Both the position numbers and the translations under genes were made by a program. From Syntrophaceae bacterium (GTDB lineage: Bacteria > Desulfobacterota > Desulfomonilia > Desulfomonilales > Desulfomonilaceae), in the NCBI GenBank assembly GCA_014874425.1, contig JACWAG010000006.1, positions 1-28,463 of the forward strand: a DNA stretch of 28,463 nucleotides, written 5' to 3'. Below the pieces are notes generated by a model. The model was not told the origin of the DNA. It ran no database searches and saw nothing but the letters and a program-made list of their open reading frames with translations. Below, piece by piece: positions 1-7,317 of the stretch (position 1 is its first letter; the number at the start of each line of letters is the position of its first letter).

Positions 1-276
1 AGTGATCATGTCCTAAATCTTCTTGAGGAAGTAGAAGGAAAGTTGCCGGAAGACAAGGACAAAATTCTTGCTGTAATAGACCGGTATCTCAATCTTCCGT
101 ACGATGATCGGTTAATGTATCAATTGGGGCGAAGGGGGAGCGCATTCAGGAGTGTAAATGATCTATACGAGCCTGGTGTCCGTTCTCGTCTTGAAGCCGC
201 CAAACTCCAGATTGAAAAGGACCTCCCTGGTGGTGTCCCTGAATACATCCAGGCGATCAAGAAACGCTTCGTGTAA
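1..276 (+). CDS. 3' end of an unrecognised protein (5' truncated by window)
   Basis: An open frame enters from the left edge and stops at TAA 274-276, giving the last 91 residues of a protein. The visible part is highly charged and probably helical, with no Cys motif, membrane segment or catalytic signature I recognise. A TTG in this frame at 43 could serve as a start, but the frame is open to base 1 and the upstream residues look like ordinary coding sequence, so a 5'-truncated gene is more likely. A strong hairpin follows about 37 nt after the stop. I do not assign a function. Confidence 0.6.
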   Translation, partial: SDHVLNLLEEVEGKLPEDKDKILAVIDRYLNLPYDDRLMYQLGRRGSAFRSVNDLYEPGVRSRLEAAKLQIEKDLPGGVPEYIQAIKKRFV

Positions 277-312
277 TTTTCCGCCGGCGCATGCCCAAGA
301 TGTGTCCGCTGG

Positions 313-344
313 GGACGTGGCCTCTCAAAACAAAGGCCACGTCC
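313..344. terminator. Perfect 10-bp stem-loop between convergent genes
   Basis: GGACGTGGCC at 313-322 is exactly inverted at 335-344 (GGCCACGTCC), with a 12-nt A-rich loop. It lies between the stop of the leftmost gene (+) and the stop of the cyclophilin gene (-), where a shared bidirectional terminator would be expected. There is no long T-tract on either side, so it is only terminator-like. Confidence 0.55.
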
Positions 345-389
345 AATAAAGATCAGCAGCATTTGTTACAAGTTAAATGTCACTGAAAC

Positions 390-890
390 TTACTTGCGGT
401 CGAGGATTTGGTTCCAGTTGTCGATATGTTTTTTTGTTTTTGTGAACAGGTCTGTGGTGTCCCCTTCAATCGATATGGCTTCTATCACGTCGCCAGTAGC
501 GATGCTATTCACGACATCCTGGTCTTGAGGCCCCACAACTTTTCCGAACACAGAATGTTTTCCGTCGAGCCAGGGCGTTGGAACATGGGTAATGAAAAAT
601 TGGCTGCCATTAGTGTTTGGCCCGGAATTCGCCATAGAGAGAATTCCAGGTTTGTCGTGTTTCAACGCGGCCACAAACTCATCCTGAAACTTGTAACCCG
701 GACCACCAGTACCCGTTCCTAAGGGGCAACCTCCCTGGATCATGAAGTCCTCGATTACCCTATGGAATTTAAGACCATTATAAAAACCCCTCTTGGCCAG
801 ATTTACAAAATTAGCCACCGTTATAGGAGTTAAATTGTCATAGAGGTTTAAATTTATTTCACCCTTATTGGTTTTGATAGTAACTTTCAC
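390..890 (-). CDS. ppiB: Cyclophilin-type peptidyl-prolyl cis-trans isomerase
   Basis: This 166-residue protein is a single cyclophilin domain of the bacterial PpiB size class. It catalyses cis-trans isomerisation of X-Pro bonds during folding. No signal peptide is visible, so it is probably cytoplasmic. Active-site residues of the family are all present: R44 in FHRVI, F49, M50 and Q52 in DFMIQGG, A87 in SMANSGPNTNGSQFFIT with Q97 and F99, W107-L108, and H112. The start is GTG with an AGGAGG Shine-Dalgarno 7 nt upstream (898-903 on the plus strand). It diverges from the cysteine hydrolase gene and converges on the left-edge gene. The family is certain; the in vivo client proteins are unknown. 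Confidence 0.95.
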   Translation of the reverse strand: MKVTIKTNKGEINLNLYDNLTPITVANFVNLAKRGFYNGLKFHRVIEDFMIQGGCPLGTGTGGPGYKFQDEFVAALKHDKPGILSMANSGPNTNGSQFFITHVPTPWLDGKHSVFGKVVGPQDQDVVNSIATGDVIEAISIEGDTTDLFTKTKKHIDNWNQILDRK

Positions 891-911
891 TAGATGTCCT
901 CCTGGGTTCAG

Positions 912-955
912 TCAGTTAGGAAACTGATGTGCATAATCACTTGTCGAAATGATTA
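912..955. promoter_or_regulatory. Two palindromes between divergent ppiB and cysteine hydrolase genes
   Basis: TCAGTTAGGAAACTGA (912-927, 6-bp arms, 4-nt centre) is followed by TAATCA (934-939) inverted as TGATTA (950-955) around a 10-nt spacer. Both lie in the 117-nt divergent intergenic region, where operators or overlapping promoters would sit. The regulator is unknown, and short AT-rich palindromes can occur by chance. Confidence 0.3.
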
Positions 956-1007
956 CGATTTATGTTAACAAAAATCGCACAAACCTGCCACACAAAGGAG
1001 CGCTGTT

Positions 1008-1697
1008 ATGCAATCAGGCGCCACGAAAGCAAATGCTGCATTAATCCCTGTAGTGTTTCTTGATGTTGACACACAAAGGGACTTCATAATACCGAATGGA
1101 TGTCTGTCAATAAAAGGAGCGGATAGTATTACGCCCAACCTCGCCAAACTTTCAAGATACTCATCGGAAAAACAGGTGGTCTGGTTGTCAACCATGGACT
1201 CACACATATTAGATGACACAGAGATCTCTTCAGAACCTGATTTCAGGACTACGTTTCCACCTCACTGCATGAACAATACCGCAGGGGAGCAGCGTATTGC
1301 GGCGACTTCACACCCCAATCCTCTGGTTCTTGACATGCAAACCGGGGCTTTGGACAAACCATGGTTGTACATAAAAGCCCATTACGACTCAATCGTTTTT
1401 AAGAAAAATAACATCGATGTATTTTCCAATGAAAATCTTGACCGCCTATTGTCATGTGTCAAACCGCTGGTTTTTGTAGTGTTCGGCGTTGCGACGGATT
1501 TCTGTGTGAAAAGCGCCGTTGAAGGACTCCTACTTCGCAATCTTAAAGTTGTGCTGGTACAAGATGCTGTACATGCGATTGACCAGGATGTTGAAAAGCT
1601 CCTTTTCGATGATTGGGAGCGTCAAGGGGTTAAGCTCATGACTACTGACCAGGTCATAAATCTTAACCCGCATGAATTTGAAAAACTGTTTCAATGA
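1008..1697 (+). CDS. Isochorismatase-superfamily cysteine hydrolase, nicotinamidase-like
   Basis: A 229-residue protein with the isochorismatase/nicotinamidase fold. The likely catalytic triad is D21 (in DVDTQRDF), K132 or K133 (before NNIDVFSNENLD) and C166 (in GVATDFCVKSA, containing the family's cis-peptide region). A nicotinamidase-like metal site is suggested by D64 and H66 (MDSH) and H86 in FPPHCMNNTAGE, which resembles the WPPHC-QGT-GA segment of PncA. If it is PncA-like, it would convert nicotinamide to nicotinate in NAD salvage, a reasonable partner for an NAD-dependent metabolism. The start is ATG with an AAAGGAG Shine-Dalgarno. Other amidohydrolases of this superfamily share these motifs, so the substrate is an inference. 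Confidence 0.8.
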   Translation: MQSGATKANAALIPVVFLDVDTQRDFIIPNGCLSIKGADSITPNLAKLSRYSSEKQVVWLSTMDSHILDDTEISSEPDFRTTFPPHCMNNTAGEQRIAATSHPNPLVLDMQTGALDKPWLYIKAHYDSIVFKKNNIDVFSNENLDRLLSCVKPLVFVVFGVATDFCVKSAVEGLLLRNLKVVLVQDAVHAIDQDVEKLLFDDWERQGVKLMTTDQVINLNPHEFEKLFQ

Positions 1698-1774
1698 AAT
1701 ATCCCTGGATTTAATCCTGAAAACCCTTGAAATTTCTGGCGCCCAATCCAGTCTACACCTGTAAAAACAATCCC

Positions 1775-2881
1775 TTACTGCTGTCCCTGCGATCTCTTTA
1801 TTATAGCAAGTGGGATAAGTGTTTTGCCGCGAGCCGAAGCTAACTGCATAATGTAATCTCTACCGCTGACCGGGGGATCTTTTCGTTCCGACTCAGGTTT
1901 GGTTTTCAAGGAGATAGCCTCGCTGGGGCATGTCGTGACACAAAGGCCACAGCCGATGCATCTGTCACGATCTACCTGAGCTACTTCTTCATCCCCTATC
2001 TTGATGGCTTCCATCTGACATCTGTCCATGCATGTTTCGCAGGCCGAACACGATGAAGGGTCGATTTCAGCGTAGTAGTTTGTAAAAACCTTCTCGACAG
2101 GCTTTGGATGAAGCTTGATTGACCGCAGGATGCCGCAACAATCACCACAGCAGTTACAAATTCCACCTGTGTCTTGAGAAATGAACGGCTGAGGCACAAG
2201 TCCCGCTTCGTCACACCTGTCCAGTATATCCAGCGCTTCTTCCTGGGTGATAAACCGCCCCATGCCCTTATCAACATAGTACTGGGCGTGGCTTCCAAAC
2301 TGAAGGCAAGCCTCTAGAGGTTTGCCGCAGCCTTTGTCTATAAGACCTTGCTGAACCCTACACACGCAATTTGCGACAGAAATTTGTTCCTTGGTCTTGA
2401 TGATCTGTTTCAGGTCTTCATAAGGCTGAACCTGCCACAAATGATTAATAGACTTGTTTACCGGGACAGTCCTTAATGGAGCGGACTGGGCCAAGCCATG
2501 CCTGCCGAATGCCTCCACAAAATACCGCTCGAACATCTCAGCAAATTCTTTGTCCATGTCCTTGACCTGATGTTCATATGAGCCGACAACGAATGGCGCT
2601 GCGCCATACTTGGATACTCCTCCCTTTTTAACACGGAAAATCTGACCTTTTTCGAACATTCGCTCAAGCAAGGAGCCTACCTGATTTGAATCCGTTCCCA
2701 TTCTCTTAGCCACGTCTTGCGCTGTTTCAAGCATCATACTGAGATTGAGATACATCTCCGCTTCTTGCTCTGTGAAAAGTTTTTTTAAAATCTCAATCTC
2801 GATGCCGGACTCAGTTGAAGGGAATCCAACTGAATACTGGTCCATCTGCTCCCTTAAGTCCTCGTAAAGGCTGGCGCTCAT
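1775..2881 (-). CDS. Winged-helix / cysteine-cluster / dicluster ferredoxin protein
   Basis: A 368-residue protein with three visible parts. Residues about 36-95 look like a winged helix-turn-helix (AQDVAKRMG, then QVGSLLERMFEKGQIFRVKKGG). Residues 172-249 are cysteine-rich: C172/C174, C185 and C192, then a dense ICNCCGDCCG with C242, C244, C245, C248 and C249. Residues 278-318 hold two ferredoxin-type [4Fe-4S] motifs, CX2CX2CX3C at C278-C288 and C308-C318. No membrane segment or signal peptide is seen. The protein could be a redox-responsive regulator or an electron-transfer protein; the sequence does not decide. It lies downstream of dnaB with its own 128-nt upstream region, and has a GGGAG Shine-Dalgarno before the ATG. 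Confidence 0.85.
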   Translation of the reverse strand: MSASLYEDLREQMDQYSVGFPSTESGIEIEILKKLFTEQEAEMYLNLSMMLETAQDVAKRMGTDSNQVGSLLERMFEKGQIFRVKKGGVSKYGAAPFVVGSYEHQVKDMDKEFAEMFERYFVEAFGRHGLAQSAPLRTVPVNKSINHLWQVQPYEDLKQIIKTKEQISVANCVCRVQQGLIDKGCGKPLEACLQFGSHAQYYVDKGMGRFITQEEALDILDRCDEAGLVPQPFISQDTGGICNCCGDCCGILRSIKLHPKPVEKVFTNYYAEIDPSSCSACETCMDRCQMEAIKIGDEEVAQVDRDRCIGCGLCVTTCPSEAISLKTKPESERKDPPVSGRDYIMQLASARGKTLIPLAIIKRSQGQQ

Positions 2882-2916
2882 TTTAGTCTCCCTTATTTAA
2901 AAGATGGGAATTCGAC

Positions 2917-2980
2917 TCCTTGCAATACAAGGAACCTAATATGTGGTTCTAAGGATTAGTTCATGCATGCGTTGAACGCA
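2917..2980. promoter_or_regulatory. Two palindromes upstream of the winged-helix/Fe-S gene
   Basis: TCCTTGCAATACAAGGA (2917-2933) has perfect 6-bp arms around a 5-nt centre and lies 36-52 nt upstream of the start of the minus-strand Fe-S gene. TGCGTTGAACGCA (2968-2980) is a perfect 6+1+6 palindrome about 30 nt beyond the dnaB stop. They may be operators, perhaps for the downstream winged-helix protein itself. The second could instead act as a weak hairpin at the end of the dnaB transcript. No T-tract follows either one. Confidence 0.3.
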
Positions 2981-3009
2981 AAAGGTTTCCGATAGGTACG
3001 ACTTCTCTT

Positions 3010-4395
3010 TCAGAGGTTGGAAAGTATAGCTGAATCGTCTACATGCGAGTCTTCGCGAGGGGAATACGGTCTGAATGTAGAAAATTTTGCGTCAAAATAC
3101 GCAGTTACCATTCCTATTGGTCCGTTGCGCTGCTTGCCGATGATTATTTCGGCCTCACCCTTCTTGGGGTTGTCGTCACTCTTGTTGTAAACCTCGTCAC
3201 GATAAATAAATATGATGACGTCAGCGTCCTGTTCGATAGCTCCAGACTCTCGCAAATCAGCCAACTGTGGTCTCTTGTTCGGTCGCTCTTCGACTTTTCT
3301 ATTGAGCTGCGATAAAGCGATTACCGGAACATTAAGCTCTTTGGCTAAGGCCTTCAACGACCTTGATATGTCGGAGATCTCTTTTTCCCTGGAATCAGCT
3401 TTCGCTGGTCCTTTCATGAGTTGCAAGTAGTCCACGATTACAAGGCCCAAATTTGTCTCTTTCTTAAGTCTACGAGCTTTGGCTCTGATTTCCAAGGTAG
3501 TTATCGCAGGCGTGTCATCGACATAAAGGGGAGAATCGGAGATACTTCCTACAGCGAGCGTAAGTCTGGCCCAATCTTCCGGTGTGAGATATCCGGTTCT
3601 CAAGCTTTTCAAATTAACTTTTGCTTTTGAGCAGAGGATCCTAAGCGCTATCTGTTCCTTGCTCATTTCCAGGGAGAAGATGGCTGTTGAGACATTGGAT
3701 TCTGTCGCAGCGTTCATACCAATGTTCAAAGCCAGGGAAGTCTTGCCCATAGATGGTCTGCCCGCCACGATAATTAGGTCCGAGTTTTGAAAACCTGCAG
3801 TCATACTGTCCAGATCATGAAATCCCGAAGAAACGCCGGTAATATTCTCCTTGCGTTCGTAGAGACTTTCAATAGTAGCGAAACTGGTCTTCATCAGTTC
3901 TTGAATATGGTGAAAACCGGTTCCTACACGGGATTCGCCGACCCGAAACAGAATTTGTTCAGCTTCATCGAGAAACTCATCTACATCCGACTGATCTTCA
4001 TAGCATCGTGTAGAAATTTCAGTGGCGGCGGATATCAACTGCCGCAAAATTGCCTTCTCCTTGACCACCTTGGCGTAGTGGACAATATTGGCGGCGCTCG
4101 GGACGGCGTCAATCAGTTCCGAAACGAATATGGCTCCGCCGACATTTTCGAAGATACCCTTTTCTTTGAGACTGGCTGTAAGTGTTATTAGATCGACTGG
4201 CTCATTTTTGTTGAACAGATTAACAATAGCTTTGAAGATGTTACGATGGGCTTCTCGGTAGAAATCCTCCGGTGTTAGGGTTGCCAGGACCTTCGGAAGC
4301 GCGTCGTTGTCAATGAGTAATCCCCCCAGTATGGCGCGTTCACCTTCTAAAAACTGGGGGGGAGTTCTGATATGCGCGTTATTGTCTTGCGCCAT
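3010..4395 (-). CDS. dnaB: Replicative DNA helicase DnaB
   Basis: A 461-residue hexameric replicative helicase that unwinds DNA at the fork. The N-terminal dimerisation domain (about residues 12-115) and C-terminal RecA-type ATPase are both present, with Walker A GRPSMGKTS and Walker B LVIVDYLQLM. An arginine-rich C-terminal motor segment follows (SQLNRKVEERPNKRPQLADLRESG, quoted only to locate it). Length is normal for the family. I chose ATG at 4395 (MAQDNNAHIR); an alternative TTG 30 nt upstream would add ten residues inside rplI. The gene overlaps the rplI stop by 17 nt, the common rpsF-rpsR-rplI-dnaB arrangement. No intein or internal insertion was seen. Confidence 0.96.
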   Translation of the reverse strand: MAQDNNAHIRTPPQFLEGERAILGGLLIDNDALPKVLATLTPEDFYREAHRNIFKAIVNLFNKNEPVDLITLTASLKEKGIFENVGGAIFVSELIDAVPSAANIVHYAKVVKEKAILRQLISAATEISTRCYEDQSDVDEFLDEAEQILFRVGESRVGTGFHHIQELMKTSFATIESLYERKENITGVSSGFHDLDSMTAGFQNSDLIIVAGRPSMGKTSLALNIGMNAATESNVSTAIFSLEMSKEQIALRILCSKAKVNLKSLRTGYLTPEDWARLTLAVGSISDSPLYVDDTPAITTLEIRAKARRLKKETNLGLVIVDYLQLMKGPAKADSREKEISDISRSLKALAKELNVPVIALSQLNRKVEERPNKRPQLADLRESGAIEQDADVIIFIYRDEVYNKSDDNPKKGEAEIIIGKQRNGPIGMVTAYFDAKFSTFRPYSPREDSHVDDSAILSNL

Positions 4396-4852
4396 CCTTT
4401 GAAGAAACCTCAGGGTCAACGACAATTTTGATTGTGGCTGTCACTTCCGGATGCAATCTTACAGAAGCGGAATATTCACCCAAACGCTTAATAGGCTCGC
4501 TCAAGGACACCTTTCTTCGGTCGAATTCATATCCCTGCACGGCGAGAGCTTCAGCGACATCAGCGTTGGTCACTGAACCGAACAATCTGGCGTCCTGATC
4601 CCTGGATTTTTTGTTGAAAGTCAGTATCACGGACGAAAGCTGCTGGGCCTGGATTTCCGCCGCGCCCTTTGCCTTGGCCAGTTTCTTCTGTTTTGCTTCG
4701 ATTAAGCCCTTATAGAAGTTAAGATTTTTCTCTGTAGCCAAGCACGCCAACTTGCGAGGCAAAAGGTAATTCCTGGCGTAACCGTCCTTAACTTTCACGG
4801 TCTGACCTACAGAGCCCAATTCTTCAATATGATCAAGCAATATAATGTTCAT
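4379..4852 (-). CDS. rplI: 50S ribosomal protein L9
   Basis: A 157-residue L9 that binds 23S rRNA near the L1 stalk. The N-terminal domain signature is clear (IILLDHIEELGSVGQTVKVK, then DGYARNYLLPRKLA), followed by the long connecting helix (about residues 41-75) and the C-terminal domain with LFGSVTNADVAEAL. It is slightly longer than the usual near-150 residues because of a short polar tail. A GGAG Shine-Dalgarno precedes the ATG. It starts 22 nt after rpsR and overlaps dnaB. Confidence 0.97.
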   Translation of the reverse strand: MNIILLDHIEELGSVGQTVKVKDGYARNYLLPRKLACLATEKNLNFYKGLIEAKQKKLAKAKGAAEIQAQQLSSVILTFNKKSRDQDARLFGSVTNADVAEALAVQGYEFDRRKVSLSEPIKRLGEYSASVRLHPEVTATIKIVVDPEVSSKDGARQ

Positions 4853-4874
4853 GGCTCACTCCACCTAACTGATA

Positions 4875-5123
4875 CTAGCGTCTTGGCACCGTGAATGGCA
4901 AAAGAGCGATATTCCGGGCCCTTTTGATTGCGGTTGTTAATTGTCTTTGATGCTTGGCGCAATTCCCTGAAATTCGCCTTGGGACAATCTTGCCACGCTC
5001 AGTAATAAAAATTCTTAGCAGGCCGGGGTCCTTATAATCCATCCGCAGACCTGAATCAGCGCAAAACCTGCATACCTTACTCCTAGGGAAGGGGCGACGC
5101 TTCTGTGGTCTGTTATTGCTCAT
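4875..5123 (-). CDS. rpsR: 30S ribosomal protein S18
   Basis: An 82-residue S18 that binds with S6 to the platform of the small subunit. The signature is GLRMDYKDPGLLRIFITERGKIVPRRISG followed by AKHQRQLTTAIKRARNIALLPF. It keeps the cysteine-containing N-terminal set, CRFC at C18/C21 and a further C with H in NCAKH, so it is likely the zinc-binding (C+) form. Its start overlaps the rpsF stop as ATGA, and its Shine-Dalgarno lies inside the end of rpsF, so translation is probably coupled. This fits a joint S6:S18 feedback mechanism. Confidence 0.97.
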   Translation of the reverse strand: MSNNRPQKRRPFPRSKVCRFCADSGLRMDYKDPGLLRIFITERGKIVPRRISGNCAKHQRQLTTAIKRARNIALLPFTVPRR

Positions 5124-5614
5124 TCTCCCTCCTCCTCTGTGGAGCTAACAGCGGCAGGTGTCTCAGGAACGTCTTCGGCGCCGGCGCCATTTTGCTCTTC
5201 CGCTGTGATTTCATCTTTAGGCGTTTCAATTTCTTCAGTTGTGGTGGACTCTACAGCCACAACCATCTTAGCTTCAGCTTCCACTGCTTCTTTTTGTGCC
5301 TTGGCTTTGAAAGCGTCGAGGTCGACTTCGTCGTCCAGCTTTACGCTGAGATATTTCATTACATCTTCAGTGATTTTGAACTGTCTTTCCAATTCATTGA
5401 TGAGTTCGGGGCCGCTAACAAAATCAAACAGAATGTAACGGCCTTTGTCTTTTTTCCGAACCAGATAGGCAAGCTTTTTGGTACCCCAGTCCTCAATCTT
5501 GATGATTTCCCCGGAATGGTCCTTTATTGTGCCACTAAAGCGTTCCGTTAACGCCTTGACCTCGTCATCGGCCATGTCGGGATCGAGGACAATCAATGCC
5601 TCATACCGTCTCAT
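5120..5614 (-). CDS. rpsF: 30S ribosomal protein S6 with acidic C-terminal tail
   Basis: A 164-residue protein. Residues 1-about 100 are a normal S6 domain (RRYEALIVLDPDM, WGTKKLAY, KGRYILFDF). The remaining roughly 60 residues are Ala/Glu/Thr-rich, strongly acidic and low in complexity, longer than in many bacterial S6 proteins. Such tails recall the poly-Glu tail that RimK adds to E. coli S6, but here it is genetically encoded. It is the first gene of rpsF-rpsR-rplI-dnaB. AAGGAG lies 5 nt before the ATG and is buried in the leader hairpin described separately. Confidence 0.96.
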   Translation of the reverse strand: MRRYEALIVLDPDMADDEVKALTERFSGTIKDHSGEIIKIEDWGTKKLAYLVRKKDKGRYILFDFVSGPELINELERQFKITEDVMKYLSVKLDDEVDLDAFKAKAQKEAVEAEAKMVVAVESTTTEEIETPKDEITAEEQNGAGAEDVPETPAAVSSTEEEGE

Positions 5615-5619
5615 AAATT

Positions 5620-5656
5620 CTCCTTTCGGCTATCAAGCCCTCCAAAGGGCAAGGAG
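5620..5656 (-). promoter_or_regulatory. rpsF leader hairpin, putative S6:S18 autoregulatory element
   Basis: Read on the minus strand, CTCCTT (5656-5651) pairs perfectly with AAGGAG (5625-5620), which is the rpsF Shine-Dalgarno. Between them are an inner hairpin, GCCCT (5650-5646) with AGGGC (5641-5637) around a TTGG loop, and a 3'-side unpaired segment TTGATAGCCGA carrying CCG (5629-5627). A hairpin with CCG in the bulge is the known S6:S18-binding leader motif of rpsF mRNAs, mimicking the 16S rRNA site. Binding would lock away the ribosome-binding site. The structure was drawn by eye. Confidence 0.65.
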
Positions 5657-5673
5657 GTTGATGTGAATTATTT

Positions 5674-5702
5674 AGTTTACTCAAAATTGCTTTGAAGCGC
5701 AA
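5674..5702 (-). promoter_or_regulatory. Possible sigma-70 promoter of the rpsF operon
   Basis: On the minus strand TTGCGC (5702-5697) and TAAACT (5679-5674) are separated by 17 nt, about 20 nt before the leader hairpin. Both boxes are only partial matches to consensus. Position relative to the leader is the main support. Confidence 0.3.
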
Positions 5703-5747
5703 CTTTTTATTCCTAAACCTGACCAACAGGCTCTAGCGTCTTATCAA

Positions 5748-6035
5748 TCAACGCTTCGTCATTTCCTTGCAATCGACACATCGCCAGATATTCTCCCACA
5801 CCAAAAAGGACACAACCCCAAACCCTATTAGTATTGACCCAATATAGTAGAGAGCGGGCAAGGCGAACCTCACCAGCCACGGAGCAGAATAAAAATTCGT
5901 GAAAAAACCGTAACCAGCCATCAACAACAAACCGGTCAGGATCAAAACTACTCCGGCAGGCGCCGATAAAACCCGCCTCGAAGACTTTCTCATTACACCG
6001 CCGCAAACTCCACATAATTTAACCTGACTTGTCAT
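5748..6035 (-). CDS. Small membrane protein with split CXXC pairs (hypothetical)
   Basis: A 95-residue protein with two predicted membrane helices (about 24-46 and 57-81). CXXC pairs sit at each end: C8/C11 (LCGVCGG) and C86/C89 (RCVDCKEM). With two helices both termini face the same side, so the two pairs could close into one zinc ribbon on the cytoplasmic face. The ATG has an AGGA-type Shine-Dalgarno. The gene sits alone between the atpE terminator and the rpsF leader, on the same strand. I do not recognise a named family and propose no specific function. Confidence 0.75.
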   Translation of the reverse strand: MTSQVKLCGVCGGVMRKSSRRVLSAPAGVVLILTGLLLMAGYGFFTNFYSAPWLVRFALPALYYIGSILIGFGVVSFLVWENIWRCVDCKEMTKR

Positions 6036-6183
6036 TTTTTGATCCTAAACAAATGATGTGACTTTGCCCTAACAGCAGAACCAGTGAGAATAAATACCCT
6101 AAACTTTGTTGAATTTAAAGATGTGCGATTTTAAAAAAAGGACGTCTGGTTGATGCCGGTGTTGGGAGGTCAAGCGGGAGTAA

Positions 6184-6203
6184 GGGGGCCACGAATGGCC
6201 CCC
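6184..6203 (-). terminator. Terminator-like hairpin after atpE
   Basis: GGGGGCC (6184-6190) and GGCCCCC (6197-6203) form a perfect 7-bp GC stem with a 6-nt loop, starting 16 nt after the atpE stop on the minus strand. The following sequence has only a short T run (TTA). It probably ends the F0 operon transcript. Confidence 0.6.
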
Positions 6204-6218
6204 ATTTAAGTGTCAAAG

Positions 6219-6563
6219 TTATGCGCCGAGGAATTTGGCGGCGTATGGATTACCGAAAAGAAGAATCAATGCTACGACCAACGCGTAAATCGTAAGAGAT
6301 TCAATCATGGCCAGACCGATAATCATGGTTGTGAGGATTCGGCCACCAGCTTCGGGATTTCTGGATGTGCCTTCGCATGCTCCACCAATTGCGGTGCCCA
6401 TCCCAATTCCACTACCAATAGCGCCCAAGCCAATTGCCAAACCGGCGCCAAGAACCGTCCACTGAACTACGCCTGCTGCGGCAGACAAGTCAGCGGCAAA
6501 GGCCAGACTAGCGCAAAGGCTCACGGTGATTGTCATTAAACCAGCGATAACTAACTTTCTCAT
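6219..6563 (-). CDS. atpE: ATP synthase F0 subunit c, with N-terminal signal-like extension
   Basis: A 114-residue c subunit from the ATG at 6563; an adjacent upstream TTG would add one residue. Residues 1-23 look like a signal peptide (LCASLAFA then AD), and the typical hairpin follows: helix 1 with GLAIGLGAIGSGIGMG, the polar loop SRNPEAGG, and helix 2 with MIESLTIYALVVALILL. The ion-carrying carboxylate is E88. S89 and Y93 match residues used in Na+-binding c rings, but the helix-1 glutamine of that set is M55 and the residue after S89 is Leu, so H+ coupling is more likely. GGAGG precedes the start. It is the last gene of the F0 cluster. Confidence 0.96.
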   Translation of the reverse strand: MRKLVIAGLMTITVSLCASLAFAADLSAAAGVVQWTVLGAGLAIGLGAIGSGIGMGTAIGGACEGTSRNPEAGGRILTTMIIGLAMIESLTIYALVVALILLFGNPYAAKFLGA

Positions 6564-6591
6564 CAAATCAATACCTCCATGTTTTTGGATA

Positions 6592-7314
6592 TCAGTGAGC
6601 TTCTTCCAGAGACCCGGTTATGTACATCATGGTCAGCATGATAAACACGAGAGTCTGAATGAAAGAAGTGAACACCATCAAGAAAATCATTGGTAAAGGA
6701 ACCAAATACGGTAAGAGAATTGTCAATATGACAACGGCAAGATCCTCACCCATTATGTTTCCAAAAAGTCGAAAGCTCAGTGAGAGAATCCGGCTAAGGT
6801 GTCCGATAAGTTCGATCGGGAGCATCAGCGGAATCAGCCATGGCACCGGGCCGAGGAAATGTTTAACGTAATGCGTCCCGTGATGCTTGATACCGACGTA
6901 ATGAGTCGTAAAAAATGAAACTAACGCCAGAGCGAGAGTGGTGTTCAGGTTATTGGTCGATGACTGAAACCAGGGGATTATTCCGATTAGGTTACAAGCG
7001 AGAATGAACAGGGCCAGGGACGCGATTAATGGAAAGTATGGTCTCCCGTGTTCACCCATGGTCTGGACGACTATATCTTCAAGTGTTGAGACGACAACTT
7101 CCCAAAAATTCTGGCTGCCCTTAGGTATCATCTCCAGTTTATTCTTAACCAGAATAGCGGCGACTACGAGGATGATCATTACGATCCAGGTGTTGAGCAC
7201 ATTGTTGATATCCGCGTGACTGACTCCATATTTCTCGAAGAAATGCCCCATCGAATGCATTAAAGGATTTGAGATTGCGTCAGTAAACACAGGCGGGTGA
7301 ATGCTAGCTGACAT
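6592..7314 (-). CDS. atpB: ATP synthase F0 subunit a
   Basis: A 240-residue integral membrane stator subunit that, with the c ring, forms the ion path. The essential arginine is R182 in LSFRLFGNIMGED, with N186 and E190 nearby and Q220 in FIQTLVFIML. Several membrane helices are evident (about 43-58, 95-115, 126-141, 158-172, 192-235). The N-terminal region has the family-typical HPPVF stretch. GGAGG precedes the ATG, which lies 3 nt after the atpI stop. No b-subunit or F1 gene is present, so those must lie elsewhere, as is common in this phylum. Confidence 0.96.
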   Translation of the reverse strand: MSASIHPPVFTDAISNPLMHSMGHFFEKYGVSHADINNVLNTWIVMIILVVAAILVKNKLEMIPKGSQNFWEVVVSTLEDIVVQTMGEHGRPYFPLIASLALFILACNLIGIIPWFQSSTNNLNTTLALALVSFFTTHYVGIKHHGTHYVKHFLGPVPWLIPLMLPIELIGHLSRILSLSFRLFGNIMGEDLAVVILTILLPYLVPLPMIFLMVFTSFIQTLVFIMLTMMYITGSLEEAH

Positions 7315-7317
7315 TTA

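Noticed and set aside
1705..1751. CTGGATT/AATCCAG inverted repeat between the cysteine hydrolase and Fe-S genes as a terminator
   Set aside because: The loop would be 33 nt and there is no T-tract, so a functional hairpin is unlikely.
5715..5731. Short hairpin CCTG/CAGG after the small membrane protein gene as a terminator
   Set aside because: Only about 4 strong base pairs plus a wobble, without a clear U-run.
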